From positions 58,189,501 through 58,253,500 of the forward strand of contig CP142458.1 in assembly GCA_038049695.1 (NCBI GenBank): a DNA stretch of 64,000 bases, given 5' to 3'. Positions 11,230 to 19,731 of the stretch are shown piece by piece. Position 1 is the first letter of the stretch; each line of letters begins with the position of its first letter. The translations under genes were made by a program, and so were the position numbers. The DNA comes from Cinnamomum chago. Lineage: Eukaryota > Streptophyta > Magnoliopsida > Laurales > Lauraceae. The notes under the pieces were generated by a model, which saw only the letters and a list, made by a program, of their open reading frames with translations, made no database searches and was not told the origin of the DNA.

Positions 11230-13446
11230 TTGTTGTCAACCCCGACCCACGAGGAGACCCTGTATTTATACTTAGCGGTCTCGGATCATGCGGTCAGCTC
11301 GGTCCTCATCCGAGAAGAGGACAAGGTCCAGAAACCGGTATATTATACGAGCAAGACCCTTATTGATGCCGAGACCAGGTATCTGCCTCTGGAGAAGCTC
11401 GCCTTGGCGCTCGTTAGCGCCTCGCGAAAGCTCTCCCATTACTTTCAAACCCATTCTATTGTGGTTGTTACGGAGCACCCACTCCAATCTATTTTCAAGA
11501 AGGCTGACTTTTCAGGAAGAATCTCCCGATGGGCTGTCGAACTAGGGCAGTATGAGATTCAGTATCAGCCACGAACAACAATAAAAGCCCAGGTTCTGGC
11601 AGATTTCCTCGCCGAGTTTGATTCAAGTTCGGCACCAACCCAGCTCGGCACCGAACTGGGGGGCGAGGAGCATGGGGCTCCCACGAGTTCTGAACAATCA
11701 CCATCTCAAGCCGAGACCCCAGTTTGGAAAATCTTCGTCGACGGATCTTCCACCTCGAGAAGAGCCGGAGCAGGAGTTGTTCTCCAATCGCCAGAAGGAC
11801 TGGTCATCGAGCAGGCTCTGACCCTGGACTTCAAGGCGTCAAACAATGAAGCTGAGTACGAAGCCCTTTTAGCCGGACTTAACAGTGCCAATATCCTCGG
11901 AGCTCAACAGCTGGTGGTCTTCAGTGATTCACAGTTGGTGACAAACCAGCTGACTGGGAACTACCAGGCTCGCGACGACCGGATGGCCGCGTACTTGGCC
12001 CTGGCTAAGAAGCTGCTGGCACAATTTCAGTCGGCCGAAGTCAGGCAGATCGGCAGAGAAGCGAACTCTCACGCAGACGCCTTGGCTAACTTGGCCAGTG
12101 CTGTTGAGGCAGGGAAAAAGAGGAGCGTCGAAGTCGGATCGCTAGCTGCGCCCAGCATTGAGCTCCGTTCACCTCGGGAAGTGTTATGCATCGGTCTCGG
12201 TCCGAGCTGGATGGACCCTATTATCACCTACCTGAAGGACGACAGGCTTCCCGAGGACAGTGGTGAGGCCCACCGGGTCAGACTCAAGGCAGCTCGGTTT
12301 TGGCTATCTCCCGAAGTCAAGCTCTACAGGAAATCGTTCTCGGGACCGTACCTCCAGTGCGTCCATCCAAGTAAGGTCGAGGACCTCCTTTTCGAGATAC
12401 ACGAAGGAATCTGCGGGAGCCATATCGGAGGAAGATCCCTATCTTACCGAGCCATCAGCCAGGGTTACTGGTGGCCGTATATGCAGAAAGATGCGCAGGT
12501 ATATGCGAAGAAGTGCGAGAAGTGCCAGAAGTTCTCACACTCTCTCCATCAGCCCGCGCAGGATCTCAGCCCGCTCTCTAGCCCGTGGCCATTCGCCCAG
12601 TGGGGGCTCGACATAGTGGGCCCGCTCCACCGAACCCCAGGGAACAAGAGATGGCTTATTATGGCGACAGATTACTTCACCAAATGGATCGAAGCAGAGC
12701 CACTTTCATCCATCACAGAGCGAGACTCCAAGAATTTTGTGTGGAAGAATGTCGTCACAAGGTTTGGCATTCCCAGAGCGCTGGTTTCGGACAACGGAAC
12801 TCAGTTCGACTCTAAACTCTTCAAGACCTTCTGCCAGGATCTCGGCATCCGAAACCATTACTCCACGCCAGCTTACCCACAGAGTAACGGCCAGGCCGAG
12901 ATCTCCAACAAGGTGATCCTCGATGGGCTCAAGAAGCGGCTGGACCAAGCGAATGGGAGATGGGTGGAAGAACTGTCGAGCGTCCTGTGGGCTTACAGGA
13001 CCACTCCAAGGCGTTCCACTTCGGCTACCCCCTTCTCGCTCGCCTACGGGATGGAAGCAGTCATCCCTTTGGAGATCGGCCTCCCCACTCTGAGGTCCGA
13101 ACTCTTTGACCAAGGACAGAACGAGACTAACTTGGCCAGGGAACTGGATTTGGCAGACGAAAGAAGAGAAGCGGCGGCAGTCAGACTGGCCGTCTACCAG
13201 CAGCGGCTAGCCAGGGGCTATAACCAGAACGTCAGAGAAAGGAAGTTCTGCGTGGGGGAACTGGTTCTCAAGAAAACGCTCCCAGCCGACAGGGATCCGA
13301 ATCAAGGGAAGCTAGCGCCGAATTGGCATGGTCCGTTTAAGGTCACTTCCATTGCTGGACGGTCGGCTTATCGGCTCGAAGACATGGAGGGACGTCCGCT
13401 ACCGAGACCATGGAACGCCTCACACCTCAAAAAATTCTATTTTTAG
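11230..13446 (+). CDS. Tat RNase H, second RNase H and integrase
   Basis: Same frame as the RT segment, beyond the TAG. Residues 1-110 hold the Ty3-type RNase H. Residues about 165-300 hold a second, archaeal/plant-type RNase H (IFVDGSSTSRRAGAG, NNEAEYEALLAGL, FSDSQLVTNQL, ANSHADALANLAS). The integrase has an HHCC finger (about 390-440, HEGICGSHIGG and CEKCQKF) and a DDE core with Asp in GLDIVGP (about 460), Asp in SDNGTQF (about 520) and Glu in GQAEISNK (about 556). No chromodomain follows. The ORF ends naturally at TAG 13444. The dual RNase H assigns the element to the Tat clade. Confidence 0.92.
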   Translation: MLSTPTHEETLYLYLAVSDHAVSSVLIREEDKVQKPVYYTSKTLIDAETRYLPLEKLALALVSASRKLSHYFQTHSIVVVTEHPLQSIFKKADFSGRISRWAVELGQYEIQYQPRTTIKAQVLADFLAEFDSSSAPTQLGTELGGEEHGAPTSSEQSPSQAETPVWKIFVDGSSTSRRAGAGVVLQSPEGLVIEQALTLDFKASNNEAEYEALLAGLNSANILGAQQLVVFSDSQLVTNQLTGNYQARDDRMAAYLALAKKLLAQFQSAEVRQIGREANSHADALANLASAVEAGKKRSVEVGSLAAPSIELRSPREVLCIGLGPSWMDPIITYLKDDRLPEDSGEAHRVRLKAARFWLSPEVKLYRKSFSGPYLQCVHPSKVEDLLFEIHEGICGSHIGGRSLSYRAISQGYWWPYMQKDAQVYAKKCEKCQKFSHSLHQPAQDLSPLSSPWPFAQWGLDIVGPLHRTPGNKRWLIMATDYFTKWIEAEPLSSITERDSKNFVWKNVVTRFGIPRALVSDNGTQFDSKLFKTFCQDLGIRNHYSTPAYPQSNGQAEISNKVILDGLKKRLDQANGRWVEELSSVLWAYRTTPRRSTSATPFSLAYGMEAVIPLEIGLPTLRSELFDQGQNETNLARELDLADERREAAAVRLAVYQQRLARGYNQNVRERKFCVGELVLKKTLPADRDPNQGKLAPNWHGPFKVTSIAGRSAYRLEDMEGRPLPRPWNASHLKKFYF

Positions 13447-13544
13447 TCTCTGTACTTGTACAACGCTTCTGGATTCAATGAAACTACAGTTCTCCACAAT
13501 TTGTAGCAATCTGGCATCCTGACAGTGACAATGGTGCGAAGTTG

Positions 13545-14236
13545 GAAGACCGTCTAAGGCCGGCACTCAGCCACCTAGACGAGTATCCGCCACGGCCCAT
13601 ATCTAAGGTTGGCACTCAGCCACCTAGATGAGTTGCCGAAACGGCCCATGTCTAAGGTTGGCACTCAGCCACGTAGACGAGCTGCCGAAACGTACCATGT
13701 CTAAGGCCGGCACTCAGCCACCTAGACGAGTATCCGCCACGGCCCATATCTAAGGTTGGCACTCAACCACCTAGATGAGTTGCCGAAACGGCTCATGTCT
13801 AAGGTTGGCACTCAGCCACCTAGACGAGCTGCCGAAACGGACCATGTCTAAGGTCGGCACTCAGCCACCTAGACGAGTTTCCGTCACGGCCCATATCTAA
13901 GGTTGGCACTCAGCCTCCTAGATGAGTTGCCGAAACGGCCGATATCTAAGGCTGGCACTCAGCCACCTAGACGAGTTGCCGAAACGGACCATGTCTCAGG
14001 TTGGCACTCAGCCTCCTAGATGAGTTGCCGAAACGGCCGATATCTAAGGCTGGCACTCAGCCACCTAGACGAGTTGCCGAAACGGACCATGTCTCAGACT
14101 GGCACTCAGCCACCTAGACGAGTTTCCGAAACAGCCCATGTCTAAGGCTGGTACTCAGCCACCTAGACGAGCAGCCGAACGTGTTATGGTTACGGTTGGC
14201 ACTCAGCCACCTAGACCAGCCGAAACGGCACCAGTC
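13545..14236 (+). repeat. Tandem array, about 14 copies of a ~49-bp unit
   Basis: The word GGCACTCAGCCACCTAGAYG recurs about every 49-50 bases from 13561 to 14210, followed in each unit by GCCGAAACGG and a TCTAAGG-type join. Units show substitutions and some two-unit higher-order similarity. The array is bracketed by a perfect 10-bp inverted repeat (GTTGGAAGAC at 13541-13550, GTCTTCCAAC at 14233-14242). Such 3' arrays between pol and the extra ORF are known in Tat/Ogre elements and can seed satellites. Confidence 0.92.
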
Positions 14237-14242
14237 TTCCAA

Positions 14243-14504
14243 CACGGAAATCTGGTTTCGCCGAAATAAATGGGGCTTCCAAAGGGTCAGCGCTCGCAGA
14301 GAACCCTGATCAGGTCGGTCTACTCTAGTCCGAAGTCACACCCAAATTCACAACACTCACGGAAAGCGTACAAAGGAAAGCAAGTAAAAGCCACACCACA
14401 CAGGAGAAAAATATGAGAAAGAGTCTTTCATTGATAGCATTGATTTACATCGAGACAGTTTGAAACAAAGACTACATTTTATAAAGAAAAGAAAAAAGAG
14501 GAAG
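14243..14504. other. Spacer between tandem array and antisense ORF
   Basis: Non-coding. On the minus strand this would hold the 3' UTR of the antisense gene. Plus-strand TTTATAAAG at about 14478-14486 gives only AT-rich sequence on the minus strand, and I see no clean poly-A signal. Confidence 0.4.
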
Positions 14505-16730
14505 TCAAGTCGATGGCTCTGCTTCTAGGTCCTCGATGACGACCACGGCGGCCTCGGCTTGAGGAGCTTCTTCAACGGGGTCAGGCGTTGGCTCGGAAGG
14601 GACTTCGGCCGGAGTGGCAGGGGTCTCGGCCAGGGCCTCATCTAGGGGCTCCTCTCCGAGCTCGGGGAGATTCTGATGTATCGGATCATCTGCAGGAACC
14701 CCCATCTTCTTCAACACGGCCTTGCAGCCGAGCCGGTACAGCTTCGGGCTGAGTGCCGTGATTTGATCAACGTAAATCTTCGCAGCTTCCTCAGTCCCCT
14801 CCAGGAAGGCGGCATCGACCTCAGCTTTTTTCGATGCAAGGAGTTCCTCCTTCGATGCAAGGAGTTCCTCCTTCGCCTTCCTTTCCAGCTCCAGCTCGGC
14901 CTTGAACCCCGCCGAACTCTTCTCCTCTGCCTGGAGCTTCGTTTGCCATTCGAAGCCCTCTGACCTTGCTTTGCAGAGGTCGCTGGCCATCATATCTGAC
15001 TGAACCTTGAGCTCCGCAGTCTTGGCCGCCTCCGCCTTCAGCTCCTCCTTGGCCGCTCGCAGTTCGGATTCGGCTTTCTGCTTTTCCTTTGCCAGGCGAG
15101 CCAACCGACTGTCCTCCTCCGCTATCCTGTCCGCGACTATCTGGAGCCTTTGGACAGCCTGCAGCGGAGCAAACAAAAGAAGCTCAGCACGAAAACAAGA
15201 AATATCAAAAGATAGAAACACCTGTGACCAGGAAAGTCGGGCACTTACAGCGAGGGAGTGCTGTATGGTCCTCATAATCAGCAGGGGGGAGTCTTCCGAC
15301 CTGTGCCTCTCCATGTCCCTGGGGAGTGCACAGGCTCGGCTGAGCGCCGCAATGACATCTGGGCTCCCCACCAGTCTGTCCTCAGCATTTAGGGGCCTCC
15401 CCTTCCTCAGCTCCATGTCCGGCCTGAACTCGGCCGGTTCGGCACCCGAGGACGTTGCCGCCTGGGGCTCGGAGCGACTCTCCACCAGAGGAACTGCCGG
15501 AGCGGGCATCACGTCCACCGCCCTCTCCCTCGCAGCTTGGGGTGAACGTCGCCGTGATCGCTCCTCCTGATCCGGCCCCTTCCCCTTCGCCTTTTTCCTC
15601 GGCCTCTCACTTTCCAAGTCTGGGGGAGGTCGGGCCTCAACTCTGGCAGGGACGATGGTCCCGAAGGAGGGCGGGGCAGTGCGGGGTGCGGCAGCCTGTC
15701 TACTGCTACCGACGACGGCGTCCGCCAGATTCCGCGGCTGAAACGCGGGCCTACGCCTCTCCATATTGTCGGCTTCGGCCTCGGCTCCGGATGAGTAGTT
15801 CTCAACTTCCCTTGTCGGAGAGTCTACCTCGGCTCCGGAGGTATATTCTTCAATTTCCCTTAGCGGGATGCCCGTGACCACGGCCAACGTTGCGGACACT
15901 TCCGCAACCGTCACGGTCCCGCTGGTTTCGGCTAGATCGGGGGCGAATCTCTCCGGGTTGCCGGATTTCCGTGTATAAGACACGTATCTCGGCTCGTACT
16001 TCAGAAGAGAGTATGCAGCTCTTGTATGGTGGTCGTGGTAGCAGTACACCTTGTTCAGCCAAGGTGAGTGCCTTATCCAACCGTTCAGCCGGGCTTCGCG
16101 CTTGCGTTCGGAAAGGCCTGCGGAAAACAGCCGAGTTAGAATTCGGCAGCAGAAATCAAATATAAGAAAGAAATCGGAAACCCAGGGGGTTAGGTCTTTA
16201 CTCGGTGGAGTCCCGAGGCGTCGAGGGACGCGGATCCTCCTAGTTGCTTCGGTCTCGGTCTCGCCGAACTCCCAGTTTCCCGAGACGAGCAGGCGGTCAT
16301 CTCCGGCGTATTTATTGGAGTCCTCCAGCGCCGTGACGAGGGGTTGGCACCTCGCCTTGACGCGAAGATAATAGGTGCCCGCCTCCCTAGACTTGCAGAG
16401 GTCATATATATCCTCTATATCATGGACGCCGAGGCTGATGTCTAGAATCCTATTCAGCTCGGCGATGCCCATGATGATCTTATACCCATTGGGCATTAAC
16501 TGACAGGGGCTAAGGTTCCAGGTCTCCAAACAAGACCTAAGAAGGGGGGCCAAGGGGAATCTGACCCCACCCTCGATCACGGCTATCAGGGGAAACGGCA
16601 TCCAGCCGTTCCGAAATGAGTAGATGGAGGGGTCGGCTGCCATGATCTGGACATCGTCTGGGATCATGTAGACTCTCCTAAGAGTTGCCAGGCCCGACTG
16701 GGAATCTATCCAATGGGTGAAAATCCCCAT
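14505..16730 (-). CDS. Antisense ORF of the Tat element, gypsy-type 'Transposase_28-like' with coiled coil
   Basis: An intact 741-codon frame lies opposite to gag-pol, between the tandem array and the 3' LTR. Residues about 45-110 (GVRFPLAPLLRSCLETWNLS followed by QLMPNGYKIIMGI) resemble the 'putative gypsy type transposon' domain (Pfam Transposase_28 type) common in plant genomes. A disordered Pro/Arg-rich middle has an NLS-like PRKKAKGK. Residues about 560-670 form a long charged coiled coil with a small duplication (KEELLASKEELLASK), and the tail is acidic. Two in-frame stretches look like introns: 16118-16201 (84 bp, GTAAAG...CCGCAG, CTAAC branch-like) and 15159-15248 (90 bp, GTAAGT...CTGCAG). 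Removing both leaves 683 residues. Antisense extra ORFs are known in Tat elements; the function is unknown. The start is the first ATG of the frame. Confidence 0.85.
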   Translation of the reverse strand: MGIFTHWIDSQSGLATLRRVYMIPDDVQIMAADPSIYSFRNGWMPFPLIAVIEGGVRFPLAPLLRSCLETWNLSPCQLMPNGYKIIMGIAELNRILDISLGVHDIEDIYDLCKSREAGTYYLRVKARCQPLVTALEDSNKYAGDDRLLVSGNWEFGETETEATRRIRVPRRLGTPPSKDLTPWVSDFFLIFDFCCRILTRLFSAGLSERKREARLNGWIRHSPWLNKVYCYHDHHTRAAYSLLKYEPRYVSYTRKSGNPERFAPDLAETSGTVTVAEVSATLAVVTGIPLREIEEYTSGAEVDSPTREVENYSSGAEAEADNMERRRPAFQPRNLADAVVGSSRQAAAPRTAPPSFGTIVPARVEARPPPDLESERPRKKAKGKGPDQEERSRRRSPQAARERAVDVMPAPAVPLVESRSEPQAATSSGAEPAEFRPDMELRKGRPLNAEDRLVGSPDVIAALSRACALPRDMERHRSEDSPLLIMRTIQHSLAVSARLSWSQVFLSFDISCFRAELLLFAPLQAVQRLQIVADRIAEEDSRLARLAKEKQKAESELRAAKEELKAEAAKTAELKVQSDMMASDLCKARSEGFEWQTKLQAEEKSSAGFKAELELERKAKEELLASKEELLASKKAEVDAAFLEGTEEAAKIYVDQITALSPKLYRLGCKAVLKKMGVPADDPIHQNLPELGEEPLDEALAETPATPAEVPSEPTPDPVEEAPQAEAAVVVIEDLEAEPST
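15159..15248 (-). other. Candidate intron 2 of the antisense ORF (90 bp)
   Basis: On the minus strand the donor is CTCGCT/GTAAGTGCC and the acceptor CTCCGCTGCAG/GCTGTC. The segment is T-rich, unlike the GC-rich flanks. Its length is a multiple of 3 and it has no stop, so both forms keep the frame. The translated stretch is Phe/Leu-rich and out of character with the charged flanks. Confidence 0.6.
16118..16201 (-). other. Candidate intron 1 of the antisense ORF (84 bp)
   Basis: On the minus strand the donor is CACCGA/GTAAAGACC and the acceptor TTTTCCGCAG/GCCTTTCC, with TTCTAAC about 19 bases before the AG as a branch-point match. It is 84 bases without a stop, and splicing keeps the frame (codon split A/GC). 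Confidence 0.55.
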
Positions 16731-16783
16731 CTCTGAATCTAAAGAACCCTAACAGTCTCTAAGGGTCTGAACTGTGGAAGGAC

Positions 16784-16866
16784 CTGAGGAACGGAGGAGA
16801 TCCTAGAAGAGGTTTAGGTCAGAAATACAAAATGGAAGAGAAGAGAATTGAGGCAGAGAGACTCAC
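16784..16866 (-). other. Possible 5'-UTR intron of the antisense gene
   Basis: Upstream of the antisense ATG, the minus strand has GAGTCT/GTGAGTCTC and TTCCTCAG/GTCCTT, 83 bases apart, with pyrimidine-rich sequence between. This is only a pattern match. The weak minus-strand TATA-like TTTATATTC near 17044-17053 could mark the promoter. Confidence 0.35.
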
Positions 16867-17382
16867 AGACTCGGGCGAAATCACAACTCAGGCCGTTGAT
16901 CCCTCACTGGTCCTAGAGGAAGTCCTGGACGAAGCTAGGAGGCGACGGAGGTGGTTCTGGCAGTGAAGGTTCCGGCGAACAGAGGTTCTAGCAGAGCTTC
17001 GACAAGGTTCGTTTGCAGAGATGACAAAGGGAGAAGACAGAAGTGAATATAAAGGGGAGGAATGGGCGCCATTCCGGAATTCGAAGCGGGACACGCGTGA
17101 GACGTCGCCTCGGCTTGCGTCGCACGCCCCCTCGAAAAGACAAGAGAGCCTACCAAGCAATAACGCGTGGCGCTGTTGCGATGATGGTTCGCCTTCCCAT
17201 ACTAATCATAGCCCCGCATTTATTGCCCCCTTTATTATCTCTGGCAGACGAAGCAGCGGCGGCGTCTGGCGCCGAACAAGTCACAACCCTTGACCAAAAG
17301 GCAGATGGAAGGCAAGCACTATCCGTCTCGGGAGATCGGTCCAGCTCTTAACCCTAGCGCCCGAGAGAGCCCTAGAGGTCAA
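16867..17382 (-). promoter_or_regulatory. Presumed promoter and leader of the antisense ORF
   Basis: Between the antisense ATG and the 3' LTR there is no plus-strand gene. On the minus strand there are AT-rich patches (ATAATAAAGG near 17228 and TTTATATTC near 17048) followed by CT-rich leader-like sequence. I infer promoter function only from position. Confidence 0.3.
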
Positions 17383-17397
17383 GAACTGAGGGGCTAT
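17383..17397 (+). other. Polypurine tract of the Tat element
   Basis: AGAACTGAGGGGCTAT directly precedes the TGTGTGG start of the 3' LTR. The GAGGGGCTAT form is usual for Tat elements. Confidence 0.6.
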
Positions 17398-18110
17398 TGT
17401 GTGGGGGCCCATTTCGTGAACCAGTTTCTCTTGGTCTCGGCTAGGGTGTGCTCGGTTAGCTACTGTATGGGGGACCACGTCCCTTGATCTCGGCTACGAT
17501 CCGATCCATATCGGTCTCGGCACTACGTTCTGGTCTCGGCCAAACAGGATTCAGTTCGGCCGCGCATACCGTTCAGTCTCGGCAACGCGAGCTCGGCAAT
17601 GCAGTACTGCGCTTGCAGCTAACAGCCACGGCCCTCTCGTGGCTAGGCCCAAGGAAGGGATCTGATGGGACTTCAGCCACCACCAGATCAGGGCAAGATC
17701 AAGCCCAATGTGACTGGAATTAAATGCATTATGGGCTGATCGAACCCACATTGAATGCAAAGAGGGCTATGATGGACCTTCATTAATGACTTTGTGGGCT
17801 GATGTGACCCAGGTCACATCACCAAGCCCACTGGCACTCACCCCAGACTGTTCCATATATAAGGCACGAGCCAAAGGGAGCAAGGGGTAAGCATTCTCAC
17901 CTGGACACTCAGTCTTTCTTCTTTCTTCTTCTTCTCCGATCCATTGCTGACTTAAGCATCGGAGAGCCCTGCGCTGCCCATAGCCAGGGTCCTCTGACCT
18001 TTGTCTTTCTCCTCTTTCAGGCTCAGGTCGTCGCAGTTATCTCCTCCATGCATTGAGTAAGTCCTAAGAGGCATCCTGATCTTGTGAGTATTATTATTTC
18101 TGCACTTACA
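17398..18110 (+). repeat. 3' LTR of the Tat element
   Basis: Same length as the 5' LTR (offset 10627) with a single difference, C at 17839 versus A at 7212. Ends CTGCACTTACA and is followed by the GTGCC duplication. Confidence 0.95.
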
Positions 18111-18115
18111 GTGCC
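18111..18115. repeat. Target-site duplication GTGCC (right)
   Basis: Matches 6766-6770. Together they define the empty site in the copia gag. Confidence 0.95.
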
Positions 18116-19672
18116 TTTGATAAAAATAGTGTTACCCTTTGAGTTTGATGTAGATGCACCATCGACATATCTAGCCCATGCTTGCCCAGTTTTTGTTTTC
18201 CTAAGACCTCATGTAAGGTCCTTGATCCTGTTTCCATTCGCTCCACTGAGGCTTTTGTGGTAGACAACTCACTAAGCACCAAGTTCAACTTTCCTTCAAG
18301 ATCATTCTTTTGATCCTTGAGTCTTGCTACTTCATTTCGAAGCTCTCTCAGTTCCTTCTCATCATTCCCAACACTGCCACATACATCATTCAACTGTTCA
18401 GTTAACTTTGAACACTTCAATTCCAGCTGACTTACCTTTGTTTGAGCTTCCTTCAATTCATTTGTCAATGAAGAATTTTGAAATTCCAAGCGTTTCAACT
18501 TAATTGACATTTTATCATTTATCCTTGTCAGCCTTGTGGGATCTTTTCAAAGCTTCACGTACTAAGCTTCCAAATCCTGATCATCATCAGAAGTCTCATG
18601 AAGATTTAAATCCTCATCTGACTTTGAATCTCTATCAGAAGAACCCTACATAGAAGAGATTTTAGAAGATCTTGACTTAAAAGTAATAAATTTTCCAGCA
18701 CTCTCTGCAAAAGATTCAGTCTCACTCTTCTCATCCTCATAATCGTCATCCCATGTGACATTCTGGGCTTTACCCAAGCTCCTTTCTATTCGATTGGCAC
18801 ACGGCACACTTAGCTGCAGTGTGTCCATAATTTTGGTACTCAAAGTATTGGATGCACTTTGAGGAGGTTTTTGAAACACTTTTACTAGAGGGTTTTGTCA
18901 GTCTTAGGGACATAATTGCTTCAGTTTTGTACCTTGTTTTTCTGAAGATTTCTATTCGTGCCACTTTTGATTTTGTTCAAAACTTTTTTGAATTTCTTCA
19001 CAAAGAGAGCCTCGATATCTTTATTATTTGAGTTGCGCTATCTCAACATTAGATTCCTTTAGGCTTGGTAGTTGGTATGTGATTTGCCTCATATGTTTAT
19101 AAATTTCCCACCAACTCATCAAGCCTTAGGGTGTTCAGATCCTTAGTCTCCTCAATTACCACTGCTTTTGCATAGAATCTTTGGGGGGGGGGAAGGAATT
19201 GACACTGAGATTGACAATGTCGCTCAATTTTACATTGAATTCATCAAATGTCTCTGATTCCTTCAACCCTATAGATTCAAAAGTAGTGGTAAGCTTTTGG
19301 AGTTTGGTCTATTTCACTTTGTCAGTTCCCTCATAAACGGTTTGAAGAATATCCCACGCTTCCTTGGCTGTGGTGCAAAAGGAAGTACTTCAGAATTCTG
19401 AAGGGGTAAGGCCATTGCAAATGCCATTGATGGCCTTACTATTGCAATCTGAAGCATGTTTTTCCTCTTTGGACCACTCAAGTTTGGGTTTGCAACAACA
19501 GTATTCCCATCAACAACAGTCGTGGGTGCAATATACCCATCCTCAACACAATCCTACAATTCATCATCAATAGACTTAAAAAAGTAATCATTTTAACCTT
19601 CCAATAAGCATAATTTGTCCCAATCAACAAAGGAGGCATTGTGGTGGAGGTTCCCTCTTGGTTGAATTCCAT
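18116..19672 (-). pseudogene. Copia gag (right piece), SIRE/Maximus-like
   Basis: Minus strand. It starts at 19672 with MEFNQEG...PPLLIGTNYAYWKVKM, a standard copia gag N-terminus. A middle part has a knuckle-like CIQYFEYQNYGHTAAKCA (18770-18964) and an acidic WDDDYEDEKSETES stretch. A coiled-coil stretch (18106-18510, SIKLKRLEFQNSSLTNELKE) then continues across the gypsy insertion into the CCHC knuckles at 6425-6770. Several frame changes and stops make it dead. The 48-base leader joins it to a tRNA-Met PBS and LTR on its right. Confidence 0.85.
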
Positions 19673-19719
19673 ATTTTAAACTTGATTGATCGATTCACAC
19701 GATATCTTAGTGTGCCCGC

Positions 19720-19731
19720 TCTGATACCAAT
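19720..19731 (-). other. Copia primer-binding site (tRNA-Met type)
   Basis: On the minus strand TTGGTATCAGAGC follows the LTR end (...CTTCA/A), the standard copia PBS complementary to initiator tRNA-Met. Confidence 0.85.

Larger units (their letters stand above)
6771..18110 (+). mobile_element. Ty3/gypsy retrotransposon, Tat lineage, complete (11.34 kb)
   Basis: Full-length element: two 713-bp LTRs, a PBS, gag-pol in the order gag-PR-RT-RNaseH-second RNaseH-IN, a tandem array, an antisense ORF, a PPT and a perfect 5-bp target duplication. Two RNase H domains, an integrase without chromodomain and an extra ORF between pol and the 3' LTR are marks of the Tat clade (Grande/Retand/Ogre relatives). 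The LTRs differ at one position by my comparison (A at 7212, C at 17839), so insertion is recent. Gag-pol nonetheless has two in-frame TAGs and a frameshift, so this copy cannot make a complete polyprotein by standard translation. It sits inside a copia gag. Confidence 0.95.

Noticed and set aside
13545..14236. Regularly spaced repeats resembling a CRISPR array
   Set aside because: Repeats are directly tandem without unique spacers, and lie inside a plant retrotransposon.
15007..15877. Plus-strand frames of 140-187 codons at 15007-15877
   Set aside because: They mirror the antisense ORF; the minus strand carries the domain, coiled coil and splice-like sites.
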